Both the position numbers and the translations under genes were made by a program. From NCBI RefSeq assembly GCF_000152805.1, contig NZ_CH902578.1, positions 3,109,029 through 3,173,028 of the forward strand: a stretch of 64,000 nt of DNA, read 5' to 3'. This stretch comes from Maritimibacter alkaliphilus HTCC2654 (GTDB lineage Bacteria; Pseudomonadota; Alphaproteobacteria; Rhodobacterales; Rhodobacteraceae). The notes beneath the pieces are model-generated. The model was not told the DNA's origin, did not search any database, and worked only from the letters and a program-made list of their open reading frames with translations. Positions 32,956 through 43,144 of this stretch are shown piece after piece; position 1 is the stretch's first letter; every line of letters begins with the position of its first letter.

Positions 32956-33990
32956 TCACATCGGCATCAGCGCCCAGTAGTCAAGATCGAGCATCACGTG
33001 GGGCAGGTATTTCCCGTCCTCGCCCTTGAGCGCGAAGTCCTGAATGCCGCCTTTGGTCGCCACCAGCCGCAGACGCACCGCCCCCACGCCGGGCGACGGG
33101 GTTTCGGCCTTGTCGAGCACTTCGGACCATGCGCGAACCGTGTCGCCCGCAAAGCACGGGTTGGCATGGGCGCCCGCGTTCAGGCCGACGATCATCTGCG
33201 CGTTTGCCAGACCGTTGAAGCTGAGGCTTCGGGCCATCGAAATCACGTGCCCGCCGTAGATCAGGCGCTTGCCGTCCTCGCGGTTGGTCGCGTCGAAATG
33301 CACCTTGGCCGTGTTCTGCCACAGGCGCGTGGCGATCATGTGCTCGGCTTCCTCGACGGTCACGCCGTCCACATGGTCGATCTTTTCGCCGATCTCGTAG
33401 TCGCCGAACCTGTGCCGCTCGCCCGCCAGCTTGAACTCGTAGCGCGAGAAGTCGAGCCCTTCGGGGATCACCAGATCCTCCACGGGCACGACCTGTTTCA
33501 ACTCCGGCACCAGCGTGTCCGGCGCATCGGCGGAAAGGTCTTTCTTCCGCACCATGACCCAGCGGATATATTCCAGCACCGGCTCGTCATGCTGGTTGTA
33601 GCCAGTCGTCTTGACGTAGACGACGCCCGATTTGCCGTTCGAGTTCTGCTTGAGCCCGATCACCTTGGACTCCGAACGCAGTGTATCGCCCGGCCAGACC
33701 GGTTTGAGCCAACGCCCTTCGGCATAGCCAAGGTTGGCGACCGCGTTCAGGGAGATGTCCGGGACGGACTTGCCGAACACCAAATGGAACGCGGCAAGAT
33801 CGTCGATCGGTGAGGCATCCAATCCGCAATCGCGCGCGAATTCGTCGGAGGAGTAGAGCGCGTGACGGGCCGGGTAGAGCGCGTGATACATCGCACGCTC
33901 GCCCCCCGATACCGTGCGCGGCACGGCATGGGTAATCACTTCGCCGATGCGATAATCCTCGAAAAACCGGCCCGGATTGGTCTTTGCCAC
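32956..33990 (-). CDS. mch: Mesaconyl-CoA hydratase (beta-methylmalyl-CoA dehydratase)
   Basis: The 344-residue protein is a double MaoC-like (hotdog) hydratase. The first half holds FFEDYRIGEVITHAVPRTVS and the second RFGDYEIGEKIDHVDGVTVEEAEH. The length matches Mch of Rhodobacter sphaeroides (about 343). Mch hydrates mesaconyl-CoA to beta-methylmalyl-CoA in the ethylmalonyl-CoA pathway for acetate assimilation. Start is GTG 33990, with GGGAGAA upstream. It lies in one minus-strand unit with DUF1737, an NnrU-like gene and mcl2, as remembered from the R. sphaeroides locus. Confidence 0.9.
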   Translation of the reverse strand: MAKTNPGRFFEDYRIGEVITHAVPRTVSGGERAMYHALYPARHALYSSDEFARDCGLDASPIDDLAAFHLVFGKSVPDISLNAVANLGYAEGRWLKPVWPGDTLRSESKVIGLKQNSNGKSGVVYVKTTGYNQHDEPVLEYIRWVMVRKKDLSADAPDTLVPELKQVVPVEDLVIPEGLDFSRYEFKLAGERHRFGDYEIGEKIDHVDGVTVEEAEHMIATRLWQNTAKVHFDATNREDGKRLIYGGHVISMARSLSFNGLANAQMIVGLNAGAHANPCFAGDTVRAWSEVLDKAETPSPGVGAVRLRLVATKGGIQDFALKGEDGKYLPHVMLDLDYWALMPM

Positions 33991-33991
33991 G

Positions 33992-34195
33992 CTATTGTTC
34001 TCCCAGCTTGATGTCGGGGTGGTAGTCGCCGGGGGCGTCCTTGGTCACGGCCTGACCGCAGCGCATCACGCCGTTGGCCGCGTCGAAGGCATAGGTCGGA
34101 CTGCCGTGAAGCACCCAGCCCTTGTTCAGGGCCGCCGTCACCTTGTGGCAGAACTCCGACGTGTCGTCGGCGGACAGAAATCGATAGAGTTGCAT
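33992..34195 (-). CDS. DUF1737 domain-containing small protein
   Basis: The 67-residue protein matches the DUF1737 pattern: MQLYRFLSADDTSEFCHKVT and LNKGWVLHGSPTYAFD. AAGGAGCAGCC precedes the ATG. It lies 1 nt from mch and 9 nt from the NnrU-like gene, so it is part of the mcl2-mch unit. Function is unknown. Confidence 0.82.
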   Translation of the reverse strand: MQLYRFLSADDTSEFCHKVTAALNKGWVLHGSPTYAFDAANGVMRCGQAVTKDAPGDYHPDIKLGEQ

Positions 34196-34204
34196 GGCTG
34201 CTCC

Positions 34205-34750
34205 TTATCCGAACGCCGGGTAGCCGAGCCAGTAGTGGACGCCCGCGATGGCGGCAAAGACGACGACGGCACCGACCGCGGCCCCGATCTCCTTGCCGAC
34301 CGGGAACGGCCCGGTGTTCTTGGCGGGTTTGGCCTGACGGTTGATGAGGATCACCTCGATCACGGCCCAGGCGAGCAGGCCCCCGAACAGCACGAAGGAC
34401 GGCATGTCGCCGTTCACCAGCAGGTGCGCGATGGCCCATGTCTTGACGCCGGTAAGCTGCGGGTGGCGGATCTTGGACGTGATCCACGTCTTCATGCCGG
34501 ATGCCGCGAACAGGTAGACCGCGAACAGCATGAGCAGATTGTTGATGCCCACCATCGCGGGGCTGCGGCCCCAATAGGCCGACCCGTCCCACATCCGGTA
34601 GCCGATCACCATCAGGACGATCCCGACGAGAGACAAAAGCGCGACAGGCCCCTTGGCCTTGTCGCCCATATTGGCGCGCGCCTCGGGCGCGATACGTTTG
34701 AACAGATGCGCGAGCGTCCAGATGAGGACGCCCAGAATGAGAACGAGCAT
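34205..34750 (-). CDS. NnrU-family membrane protein
   Basis: The 181-residue protein has about five transmembrane helices and the NnrU-type segments RIAPEARANMGDKAKGPVAL and IRHPQLTGVKTWAIAHLLVNGD. NnrU relatives occur near nitrite/nitric oxide reduction genes but also as methyltransferase-like membrane proteins elsewhere. Here it lies between mcl2 (3-nt gap) and DUF1737, so a role tied to the ethylmalonyl-CoA operon or chance co-transcription is possible. ATG follows GAAGGATAAGCC. Confidence 0.83.
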   Translation of the reverse strand: MLVLILGVLIWTLAHLFKRIAPEARANMGDKAKGPVALLSLVGIVLMVIGYRMWDGSAYWGRSPAMVGINNLLMLFAVYLFAASGMKTWITSKIRHPQLTGVKTWAIAHLLVNGDMPSFVLFGGLLAWAVIEVILINRQAKPAKNTGPFPVGKEIGAAVGAVVVFAAIAGVHYWLGYPAFG

Positions 34751-34753
34751 GGC

Positions 34754-35608
34754 TTATCCTTCGAGACTGGCGATGGCCTCTGCTTTCGCGAGCAGAGCTT
34801 TCGCGGTCACGATATGCAGATTCTCAACGATCTTTCCATCGACGACCGCCACGCCCTGTCCCGATGCCTCGACCTCTTCGAAGGCTGCGATCTGGCGGCG
34901 GGCGAGGTCGATGTCGGCCTCGGAGGGCGCGAAGAGCTCGTTCGCGATGTCGATCTGGGCCGGGTGGATCAGCGTCTTGCCGTCGAAGCCGAGGTCGCGG
35001 CCCTGTTCGCATTCCGCGCGCAGGCCGTCGTCGTCCTTGAACGCGTTGTAGACACCATCGACGATCAGGGCACCGGCGGCACGGGCCGCGATCAGGCTGA
35101 TCTGAAGGCTGGTCATGACGGTGGAGCGGTCGGGCGTGACGCGGCAGCCCAGTTCCTTGACCAGATCGTTGGTGCCCATGACGATCCCCGCCAGACGCGG
35201 GTGGGCCGCGATCTCGCGCGCGTTCAGGATGCCCTCGGGCGTCTCCATCATGGCCCAGAGCGGGACATCGGGAATCATGTCGGCCAGCGTTTGCAGATCG
35301 TAGGCCGAGTTCACCTTTGGCAGAAGCAGCGCGTCGATTTCGGCGCCCTGCATCGCTTCGACGTCCTGACGCCCCCAGACCGTATCGAACCCGTTGATCC
35401 GCACGATCCGCATCCGGTTGCCGAAGCCGCCCTTGTCCAGTTCCGCGCGCAGGGTGGCCCGTGCATCCGCCTTGGCGTCGGGGGTCACGGCGTCTTCGAG
35501 GTCGAAGATGATCGCATCGGCGGGCAACCCCCGCGCCTTGTCCAGCGCCCGCTCTTTCGAGCCGGGAATGTAGAGCACGGAGCGGACGGGGCGCGTCGAT
35601 TGGGTCAT
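34754..35608 (-). CDS. mcl2: HpcH/HpaI-family malyl-CoA thioesterase
   Basis: The 284-residue protein starts at ATG 35608 behind AGAGGTAG. It has the CoA-ester lyase fold with RSVLYIPGSKERALDKA, IIFDLEDAVTP (metal-binding acidic residues), ALLLPKVNS, MMETPEGILNA and KTLIHPAQIDIANELF. Its length and proximity to mch match Mcl2 of R. sphaeroides, the (3S)-malyl-CoA thioesterase that releases malate at the end of the ethylmalonyl-CoA pathway. A lyase (Mcl1/CitE-like) assignment is the alternative. Confidence 0.85.
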   Translation of the reverse strand: MTQSTRPVRSVLYIPGSKERALDKARGLPADAIIFDLEDAVTPDAKADARATLRAELDKGGFGNRMRIVRINGFDTVWGRQDVEAMQGAEIDALLLPKVNSAYDLQTLADMIPDVPLWAMMETPEGILNAREIAAHPRLAGIVMGTNDLVKELGCRVTPDRSTVMTSLQISLIAARAAGALIVDGVYNAFKDDDGLRAECEQGRDLGFDGKTLIHPAQIDIANELFAPSEADIDLARRQIAAFEEVEASGQGVAVVDGKIVENLHIVTAKALLAKAEAIASLEG

Positions 35609-35888
35609 GATTCTACCTCTGAGCAATTTTGTTGCGCGAAACCAACATGGGGCGCACGAATTGGCAAGGGTCAATGTGCCGCAATGCAGAAAAACGCGGG
35701 CGAGACGACGCAACGCTCCTGCCGTTAACCAAACTTTCGGGGATGTGGCGCGAGGATGAATGCACAAGCCGGGCGACGGAGGCCCAATGCGGTTGGCCAT
35801 CACGCCACGGGGACAAGCCCGGCGATGTCACAGGGTTTGCCGTCGGAATACCGGCTGGCCAGCAAGCCCCGACCTGAAGGACCGAACC

Positions 35889-36200
35889 ATGAAACGGACC
35901 CTTATCGCATCGACCTTCGTCTGCCTGTCCACGCTCGCCGCGTCGACCGCAGTCGCCCAGACCGCCAATTGCTCGACCCGTGACCATGTCGTCGGACACC
36001 TCGCTGACCGTTTCGGCGAGGCGCGCCAGTCCATCGGACTCGCGTCCGGTAACCGGATCGTCGAGATGTTCGCCTCGCCCGAGACCGGCACATGGACCCT
36101 GACCATGACCACGCCCGACGGGCGCACCTGCATCATCGGTGCGGGCCAGGCCTGGGAACGTGTCGAGGACGAGGTGACGCCTGCGGGCCAGCCTACGTAA
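35889..36200 (+). CDS. Small secreted protein of unknown function
   Basis: The 103-residue protein has a signal peptide (MKRTLIASTFVCLSTLAAST ending near VAQ). A mature domain follows with two cysteines (ANCSTRDH and GRTCIIGAG) and strand pattern IVEMFASPETGTWTLTMT. ATG 35889 is chosen because the signal starts there and GAAGGACC lies upstream. It converges with the TauE/SafE gene, overlapping it by 8 bp. No function was recognised. Confidence 0.72.
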   Translation: MKRTLIASTFVCLSTLAASTAVAQTANCSTRDHVVGHLADRFGEARQSIGLASGNRIVEMFASPETGTWTLTMTTPDGRTCIIGAGQAWERVEDEVTPAGQPT

Positions 36201-36945
36201 GCGCATCCGCGATCAGCTTGGTCCCGGTGAGGACGAGGAGCGTGTATGTGATCGTGAAGTAAAGGCGCTCGGGGATGATGTCGTGAAGTTTGACCCCGAG
36301 CCAGACGCCGATCACCGCGGCGGGAATCAGCATTACGTCCGCCTTGAGCGACTGCCACGTGAAGATGCCCAAAAACATATAGGGCACGAACTTCATCAGG
36401 TTGATCGCCCAAAACACGAGGACGGTGGTCGCCTGATACGTCGTCTTGTCCAGCCCGCGCGACAGAAGGAAGACCGCGGCGGGCGGGCCGCCGGCGTGAC
36501 TGACGAACGAGGTGAAGCCGCCCACCGTGCCCGAGATGAGCCCGCCGGTTCGGCCCATCGGCTGCCGGGCGGGCCGAAGCAGCCCGAATTTCCGCGCCAG
36601 CTGAAACGCGACGAACCCGATCGCGACGGCGCCGATCAGCAGCCTGAACAAATCCGGATCGGCCAGATGGTAGAAGACCGCACCAAGCGCCACACCGGGA
36701 ATGGCGCCGAGGATCAGCATCAGTGCTGCGAAGCGATCCCACTTCTTCCAGTAGGGCTTGAGCGCGGTGACATCCATCAGCATGAGGAGCGGCAGCATCA
36801 GACCGACGGCCTGGCCGGGTTCCAGAATCAGCGCCAGAAGCGGCGTCGCGGCAAAGGCCGCACCGGACCCGAAGCCGCCCTTGGATATCCCCGCGAAGAT
36901 TACGGCCGGGATCGCGACGAGGAAGAACATGAGGTCGATTTCCAA
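36193..36945 (-). CDS. Sulfite exporter TauE/SafE family permease
   Basis: The 250-residue protein has seven to eight hydrophobic helices and the family segments ISKGGFGSGAAFAATPLLAL near the N-terminus and GTVGGFTSFVSHAGGPPAAV in the middle repeat. Start TTG 36945 is preferred over ATG 36930 because GGGGAG sits 8 nt before it. TauE/SafE proteins export sulfite, sulfoacetate or related organosulfonates; the substrate cannot be told here. The start faces mdh across 153 bp. Confidence 0.87.
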   Translation of the reverse strand: MEIDLMFFLVAIPAVIFAGISKGGFGSGAAFAATPLLALILEPGQAVGLMLPLLMLMDVTALKPYWKKWDRFAALMLILGAIPGVALGAVFYHLADPDLFRLLIGAVAIGFVAFQLARKFGLLRPARQPMGRTGGLISGTVGGFTSFVSHAGGPPAAVFLLSRGLDKTTYQATTVLVFWAINLMKFVPYMFLGIFTWQSLKADVMLIPAAVIGVWLGVKLHDIIPERLYFTITYTLLVLTGTKLIADALT

Positions 36946-37083
36946 AGCGCGCGCTCCCCAAAGTCTCTGATTGCCCACACCTTTAGCGGTATCAACGGGG
37001 CCTGCAAGGCATCCTGCCGCAATGCAGCGCCCTTGCGCCGTCTGGTGAACGGGGCTAGGCAGCGCGAGGACAGTAAAACCTGA

Positions 37084-38061
<978 letters not shown>

Positions 38062-38087
38062 TCGCAGTCCACAGGTAAGTTTCGAGA

Positions 38088-38114
38088 GGGTCGGGCGGTT
38101 GTCCGGCCCTTTTT
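38088..38114 (+). terminator. Rho-independent terminator of mdh
   Basis: GGGTCGGG (38088-38095) pairs with CCGGCCC plus G-U pairs (38102-38109) around a 6-nt loop and is followed by TTTTT (38110-38114) and a further T-run. It begins 26 nt after the mdh stop. Confidence 0.82.
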
Positions 38115-38200
38115 CGTTTTTGGGCGGTGAAGGGGCTGCGTTAACCTTTGGCGAGGTTGCGTGGCGTTAAGTCGCTGAAAAACAGGGGATATTTTTGGGA

Positions 38201-38233
38201 AGGATACTAGAATCCTAGTATCCTAGAATTCTG
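38201..38233 (+). repeat. CTAG-rich 33-bp repeat, copy 1
   Basis: AGGATACTAG (38201-38210), AATC, CTAGTATCCT (38215-38224) is a perfect 10-bp palindrome. It is followed by AGAATTCTG. The entire 33-mer occurs again, exactly and inverted, at 57673-57705. It contains three CTAG tetramers, a word normally rare in bacterial DNA. It is AT-rich compared with its surroundings and lies after the mdh terminator. Confidence 0.85.
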
Positions 38234-38278
38234 ACACGCGCGTCCAAGAGCCCCATCCGAACCACGCCCCACCGTCCC

Positions 38279-39295
38279 TCATCCTGGCGCAGGCACCGCA
38301 AGCAACGCGCCCCGACGTGCCGCCACTTCTGCGGCAAGCTCGTCCAGATGCGGGGCAAGGGCGTGGTCCAGCCGCGCGCCGGTCGCATCGAATTCCACCT
38401 GCGGAGCGTGACGCGCGACGGTGCCCTCAATATCGAACGGCACGCTGTGCAGCGCCCCGCGCGCCGACAGGGTCGCCAGCGTGTCAGCCGACAGTCGATA
38501 GGTCCGGTCGAACCGCTCGAGCGCCGCCGCTCTCACGTCCTGCGCCGCGATGATTTCGCGCAAAGCGGCGTAACGTGCCGGCCGCATCAGGATGCGCCGC
38601 TCCGATTGCACGGCATAGCGGAGTTGCTTCACGGCCCAATGCGTCGGCGTCAGCCCTTCGAAATGCAGAATGCGCATCTTTTCGGCTCTGCGCCGCGGCC
38701 GCGGCCCGTCTGGCCCCATGACCCGGTGCGTCACGACGTGGTGCGGCATGTAGGCGGGCACCATCGGCTTGGCCGAGGCATAGCCGGCCATCCCCTTCGG
38801 CTCCAGAAAGCGGGCGTCATCGCCGTAAACGTCGGCCAGCCCGCCCTCGACCGTGCTGCGGAACGCACCGGCGAAAAGCCCCGTGTCGCCGAGCGCCAAG
38901 ACCCGTTCCCACGGCGGAACGGCCAGCCAGTCCGCGTCACCCACCGCGTCCACGTCGTGCCAGACCCCCTCCGGTGCCCAGAGAAACTCGTCCGCGTCCA
39001 GATGGATCAGCCAATCCGCCAGCCCCTGTGCCACGGCCCACCGGAAGTTGGTGTTTTGCCGCGGCGTCTGTATGTCCGGCTGCCTGTCCCATCCCAACGC
39101 GGCCCAATGCGCGGCGTCGCAGCGGATCACGCGCACGCCGTCCAGACCGTCCAGCACCGCCGCCGCCGGATCGTCAGGGTCGTCGAAGAACAGCGTGACT
39201 TCGGCCCCCATGTCGAGGTGATGGCAGGCGAAGGCGAGCACGAGGTCGATAGGTTCGCGCACCGTCGCGACCACGCCCCAACGGCGATCAGGCAT
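38279..39295 (-). CDS. Glycosyltransferase family 2 protein, second of a tandem pair
   Basis: The 338-residue protein opens with RRWGVVATVREPIDLVLAF, has an FFDDPDDPAA strand and the metal-binding DxD-type motif HLDADEFLW, then KMRILHFEGLTPTHWAVKQL. This is the PF13704-like glycosyltransferase group often found in Rhodobacteraceae. ATG 39295 overlaps the upstream paralogue by 8 bp. Several blocks (RWGVVATVREP, DADE.LW, HFDG/HFEG.TP.HWA.K.LRYA) are shared with that gene. The acceptor is unknown, with surface polysaccharide modification inferred. Confidence 0.83.
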   Translation of the reverse strand: MPDRRWGVVATVREPIDLVLAFACHHLDMGAEVTLFFDDPDDPAAAVLDGLDGVRVIRCDAAHWAALGWDRQPDIQTPRQNTNFRWAVAQGLADWLIHLDADEFLWAPEGVWHDVDAVGDADWLAVPPWERVLALGDTGLFAGAFRSTVEGGLADVYGDDARFLEPKGMAGYASAKPMVPAYMPHHVVTHRVMGPDGPRPRRRAEKMRILHFEGLTPTHWAVKQLRYAVQSERRILMRPARYAALREIIAAQDVRAAALERFDRTYRLSADTLATLSARGALHSVPFDIEGTVARHAPQVEFDATGARLDHALAPHLDELAAEVAARRGALLAVPAPG

Positions 39296-40340
39296 TGCGT
39301 CGGGCCTGACGCTTCTGGCGGACGATGGATTGCGCGCGGGCCGAAAGCTCGGCCCGATGCAGCCGGTCGAAGCCTTCTGCGCTGAAATCCGGCGAAAGAT
39401 GCGGGGCCACTCGCGCGACCGCCCCCGCCACGTCCACAGGGTAATCAAAGAGCGCCCCGGCCTCGCGCAATGTGGCGGCCTCGTCCTCGTTCAGGCGATA
39501 GAGCGCCTCATAGACCCGCGCCCCGGCCCGCTCGGGGTTCGGCGCCTGTAGGATCGCGCCGATCGAGGCCATGCGCTGAGTGTTCAGAAGCTGGTTCATG
39601 GCCGCGCCCTGCTCGGCATATCGCAGGTTCTTGAGCGCCCAATGCGCGGGCGTGATCCCGTCGAAATGCAGGATGCGCGCGCCCGGTGCCGGGACCGACG
39701 GGCGCACCGGCGCCCCTTCGGCGTCGCGCACCTTGTGGATGGCCAGAAACCCCTCGCCGACGCGGGCCATGGCCTTGCCCGCGGAATAGCCGCCCATGCC
39801 GCCCGACAGCGCCGCCGCGCGCTTGCCATAGACCCGTTCCGCCAGACCGGGCATGTCATGCAACGGCCCGCGAAAAATCCCGCCGTAGATCTCGCCGTCC
39901 GGTGCCGTCTTCCAGCATCTCTCGACGTTGGGAATGTGAAGCCACGCGCCTTCGTGCACCTGCGCCAGCTCATCGGCCAACGGCCCCGGCAACCAGAGCA
40001 ATTCGTCCGCATCCGCGTGAAGCAGCCAATCCAGATCGCTTTGCGCCATGACCCGGTTCGCATTCACCGTCTGTCGTTTGGTCTGAAGCGCAGGTGGCTT
40101 TGCGAACCCGGCCTCTCGCCAGTAGTCGGCGTCGCATAGCGTCACCGTGACACCGGGGATGGTCGCCGCCACCTTGGCCGCCGGGTCATGCGGCACGTCG
40201 AAGAACAGGTGAACCCTCTCTGCCCCCAGCGCGAGGTGATGGCAGGCGAAGCCCACGATCAGCGCGACCGGCTCGCGCACCGTGGCCACGACGCCCCAAC
40301 GCGGCGGTTTTCCCGATGCAGTCGATACGTTCTGTTTCAC
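39288..40340 (-). CDS. Glycosyltransferase family 2 protein, first of a tandem pair
   Basis: The 350-residue protein has the same architecture as the downstream gene: PRWGVVATVREPVALIVGF, LFFDVPHDPAAKV, catalytic-metal motif HADADELLW and RILHFDGITPAHWALKNL. Start GTG 40340 has no clear Shine-Dalgarno, so the exact N-terminus is uncertain. The pair probably arose by duplication and is co-transcribed. It lies divergent from a TetR regulator 120 bp away, which could control it. Confidence 0.82.
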   Translation of the reverse strand: MKQNVSTASGKPPRWGVVATVREPVALIVGFACHHLALGAERVHLFFDVPHDPAAKVAATIPGVTVTLCDADYWREAGFAKPPALQTKRQTVNANRVMAQSDLDWLLHADADELLWLPGPLADELAQVHEGAWLHIPNVERCWKTAPDGEIYGGIFRGPLHDMPGLAERVYGKRAAALSGGMGGYSAGKAMARVGEGFLAIHKVRDAEGAPVRPSVPAPGARILHFDGITPAHWALKNLRYAEQGAAMNQLLNTQRMASIGAILQAPNPERAGARVYEALYRLNEDEAATLREAGALFDYPVDVAGAVARVAPHLSPDFSAEGFDRLHRAELSARAQSIVRQKRQARRNA

Positions 40341-40460
40341 TTGGGGGTCATTTGTGCCGTGATTTGTGTTAAGCTAGGGTCATTGACGGCTTCAAGTCCA
40401 GTTAACCCTTTTGTTTTGGTGTTCGAGGCGTCACAACACGATGACGGACAAAGGACTGAC

Positions 40461-41012
40461 ATGGCAGTTAAACGCAGGGCGGATTTCGCCGAAAATCGTG
40501 TGCGCATCCTCGAGGCTGCGGATGAAATCTTCGTCGAGCGCGGCGTCGGGGCACCACTCGACTCCATCGCGCAACGGGCCGGCGTGGGGCGTGCGACGTT
40601 CTTCCGGCACTTTCCGGACCGCCGCGCGCTCATCAACGAAATGCTGGATCTGTTCCTGAGCAAGCTCGAAGAAACCAGCAGCAAGCTGGACGTGACCGAG
40701 ACGTCGATCAACGAAATCACCCCGATGTTCTACGACCAGATGATCCACTACGCGCCGGTCGCCGATTTCCTGCGCGCGCAAAGCCGCGAAGACCCGGTTC
40801 TGCTCGAAGCCATCGACCGCTTCCACGCGCTGCTCCGCCCGCATGTTCAGGCCGCGATTTCGGCGGGAACGGTGCGCGAGGATCTGCGCGAAGCCGACAT
40901 CGTGATCTTCGCCGTCATGCTCGCAGCCGCCGCGACCACGCCGAATATCGGGCCCGAAGGCCGCCGCGCCGCCTATGACCTGATGATGCGCGGACTGCAA
41001 AAACAGGGCTGA
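40461..41012 (+). CDS. TetR/AcrR-family transcriptional regulator
   Basis: The 183-residue protein has an N-terminal TetR HTH (RVRILEAADEIFVERGV, then DSIAQRAGVGRATFFRHFPD) and an alpha-helical ligand domain. Start ATG 40461 follows AAAGGACTGAC; longer in-frame extensions upstream have no support. It is divergent from the glycosyltransferase pair and precedes sucC by 180 bp. The ligand and target are unknown. The GTGATCAC operator downstream of it belongs to the sucC promoter and is not clearly related. Confidence 0.85.
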   Translation: MAVKRRADFAENRVRILEAADEIFVERGVGAPLDSIAQRAGVGRATFFRHFPDRRALINEMLDLFLSKLEETSSKLDVTETSINEITPMFYDQMIHYAPVADFLRAQSREDPVLLEAIDRFHALLRPHVQAAISAGTVREDLREADIVIFAVMLAAAATTPNIGPEGRRAAYDLMMRGLQKQG

Positions 41013-41053
41013 AGCCCCGAATCTCCGCTGCGACCGGCTGACGCACCGGAGTT

Positions 41054-41086
41054 TTGTGATCACGACTTCGCGGGGTGTGATCACAA
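41054..41086. promoter_or_regulatory. Palindromic operator upstream of sucC (shared with sdhC)
   Basis: TTGTGATCAC (41054-41063), a 13-bp spacer, then GTGATCACAA (41077-41086), 107 bp before the sucC ATG. Arms and spacer length are identical to the site before sdhCDAB, while the spacer sequence differs. That is the expected pattern for a conserved regulator-binding site. A smaller CGGT-N3-ACCG repeat follows about 25 bp downstream. Confidence 0.78.
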
Positions 41087-41192
41087 GCTGCGCAATTCTT
41101 GGCCATTTTATCGGTAACACCGAAAAATACGTTTCATGGCGGTTCGCGCGGGTGCATGTAGGGCCCGAACGCAAACCAGATGGGACGAGTTC

Positions 41193-42386
41193 ATGAACAT
41201 CCATGAATATCAGGCGAAGGCGCTCCTTCGCGATTATGGCGCTCCGGTCTCCGATGGCCGTGTGGTCATGAAGGCCGAAGAAGCCAAGACCAAAGCCAGC
41301 GAACTGGACGGCCCGCTCTGGGTCGTGAAAGCCCAGATTCACGCCGGTGGTCGCGGCAAGGGCCACTTCAAGGAAGAAAGCGCCGGCGAAAAGGGCGGCG
41401 TGCGCCTCGCCAAGTCGGTGGAAGAAGCCGCCGAAGAAGCCAAGAAGATGCTCGGCCGCACGCTGGTCACGCACCAGACCGGCCCGGCGGGCAAGCAGGT
41501 CAACCGCATCTACATCGAAGCAGGCTCGGGCATCGAAACCGAACTGTACCTCGCGCTGCTGGTGGACCGCCAAACTTCGCGCGTGTCCTTCGTCTGCTCG
41601 ACCGAGGGCGGCATGGACATCGAAGAGGTGGCCGCGTCGACCCCCGAAAAAATCCTGTCCTTCTCGGTCGATCCCGCGACCGGCTATCAGCCGTTCCACG
41701 GCCGCCGCATCGCCTTCGCCCTCGGCCTCGAAGGCCCGCAGGTCAAGCAGTGCGTGTCGCTGATGGGCACCCTTTACAAGGTGTTCACCGAGCGCGACAT
41801 GGAGATGCTCGAGATCAACCCGCTGATCGTCACCGACGGCGGCGACCTCAAGGTGCTCGACGCCAAGTTCGGCTTCGACGGCAACGCGCTTTACCGCCAG
41901 CCAGACATCGCCAACCTGCGCGACGAGACGGAAGAGGACTCGAAGGAACTCGAGGCCTCCAAGTACGACCTGAACTACATCGCGCTCGACGGTGAAATCG
42001 GTTGCATGGTGAACGGCGCGGGCCTCGCCATGGCGACGATGGACATCATCAAGCTCTACGGTGCGGAACCGGCCAACTTCCTCGACGTCGGCGGCGGCGC
42101 CACGAAAGAGAAAGTGACGGAAGCCTTCAAGATCATCACGTCCGACAAGAACGTGAAGGGCATCCTCGTGAACATCTTCGGCGGCATCATGCGCTGCGAC
42201 GTCATCGCCGAGGGCGTGATCGCCGCGGTGAAGGAAGTCGGTCTCGAAGTGCCGCTCGTCGTCCGCCTCGAAGGCACGAACGTCGACAAGGGGAAAGAGA
42301 TCATCGCGAACTCCGGCCTGAACGTGATCGCTGCCGACGACCTCAAGGACGGCGCGCAGAAGATCGTGAAAGCGGTGAAAGGCTAA
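41193..42386 (+). CDS. sucC: Succinyl-CoA synthetase beta subunit (ADP-forming)
   Basis: The 397-residue protein begins [16 protein letters not shown], has the ATP-grasp domain ([13 protein letters not shown] near residue 45) and the CoA-ligase segment [14 protein letters not shown] near the C-terminus. Start ATG 41193 follows GGGACGAG; an in-frame ATG at 41136 is not needed. It forms the TCA enzyme with SucD. Unusually, a sulfotransferase gene lies between sucC and sucD. Confidence 0.96.
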   Translation: MNIHEYQAKALLRDYGAPVSDGRVVMKAEEAKTKASELDGPLWVVKAQIHAGGRGKGHFKEESAGEKGGVRLAKSVEEAAEEAKKMLGRTLVTHQTGPAGKQVNRIYIEAGSGIETELYLALLVDRQTSRVSFVCSTEGGMDIEEVAASTPEKILSFSVDPATGYQPFHGRRIAFALGLEGPQVKQCVSLMGTLYKVFTERDMEMLEINPLIVTDGGDLKVLDAKFGFDGNALYRQPDIANLRDETEEDSKELEASKYDLNYIALDGEIGCMVNGAGLAMATMDIIKLYGAEPANFLDVGGGATKEKVTEAFKIITSDKNVKGILVNIFGGIMRCDVIAEGVIAAVKEVGLEVPLVVRLEGTNVDKGKEIIANSGLNVIAADDLKDGAQKIVKAVKG

Positions 42387-42397
42387 GGCCCGGACGA

Positions 42398-43144
42398 ATG
42401 GTCTTCGTGGTCCCGACATACAACCTCGTTTACGCGGCCGTTCCCAAGGCCGCGTGCACGTCGTTGAAACGGGCCATGTACCGGCTCGAGCATGGCACCG
42501 AGTTCAGGGGCGTCGAGGCGAACGGCAAGCGGCTGGGGCTCCAGCAGGCCTTTCCGACGACGCGGTTCGAGCGGGGCGATTTCGCCCAGCTTGACGATCC
42601 CTGGCTTTTCGCCGTGATCCGTGACCCCGCCGAACGGGTGTTGTCCACCTGGTCGGAGCGGGTCATGGGGGCGGGCCGGTTGGAGATTGCGAACGACCGG
42701 CGCATGGGATCGGGTCTGACCCGGATCATGCGCAAGGTTACCGGCGGGATGGGGGCGCAGCCGATGCTGGACCCGCGCCCGACGCTCGACCAGTTCGTGC
42801 TGAACCTCGACCATTATGCCGCGACCTATCCGGCCGTCGCACATCACGTGCAGTCGGCAAGCTGGTTCCTCGGCCCCGATCTGGGGATCTACGACCGCAT
42901 CTATACAGTGCGCGAGTTGGACCAGCTTCAAACCGACATCCGCGCGCGCACCGGCGTGGCCGATTTCACCATTCCGCACCGGAACGCTTCCCCAAAGGCC
43001 TACAGGGCCACGATCGACGACCTGTCGGACGCGGCCTTTGACGCACTCATGACGTGGCTGGCACCCGAATACGACTTTCTGGGACAGTGGGTCGATATGC
43101 CCCGCCGCGACCAACGCAACACGCAACAGACAGGAACCATATAA
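42398..43144 (+). CDS. Sulfotransferase-family protein between sucC and sucD
   Basis: The 248-residue protein has the PAPS-binding 5' loop [13 protein letters not shown] near residue 15 and the 3'-phosphate segment [15 protein letters not shown] near 75. This is the pattern of carbohydrate sulfotransferases (Sulfotransfer_2 group). It starts 11 nt after the sucC stop and ends 2 nt before the sucD ATG, so it must be co-transcribed with both. No signal or membrane segment is evident. A PAPS-dependent sulfation of a surface glycan is inferred. The placement inside a succinyl-CoA synthetase operon is atypical. Confidence 0.82.
   Translation: MVFVVPTYNLVYAAVPKAACTSLKRAMYRLEHGTEFRGVEANGKRLGLQQAFPTTRFERGDFAQLDDPWLFAVIRDPAERVLSTWSERVMGAGRLEIANDRRMGSGLTRIMRKVTGGMGAQPMLDPRPTLDQFVLNLDHYAATYPAVAHHVQSASWFLGPDLGIYDRIYTVRELDQLQTDIRARTGVADFTIPHRNASPKAYRATIDDLSDAAFDALMTWLAPEYDFLGQWVDMPRRDQRNTQQTGTI

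Noticed and set aside
35629-35877. 82-codon open frame upstream of the small secreted protein
   Set aside because: No ribosome site, no signal or domain and atypical composition; it overlaps the promoter region of mcl2.
41054-41086. Reading the TCA operator as a CRP/FNR site
   Set aside because: TGTGA-N6-TCACA spacing is not met: TGTGATCAC has its half-sites overlapping, and the symmetrical pair with N13 does not fit a CRP dimer.
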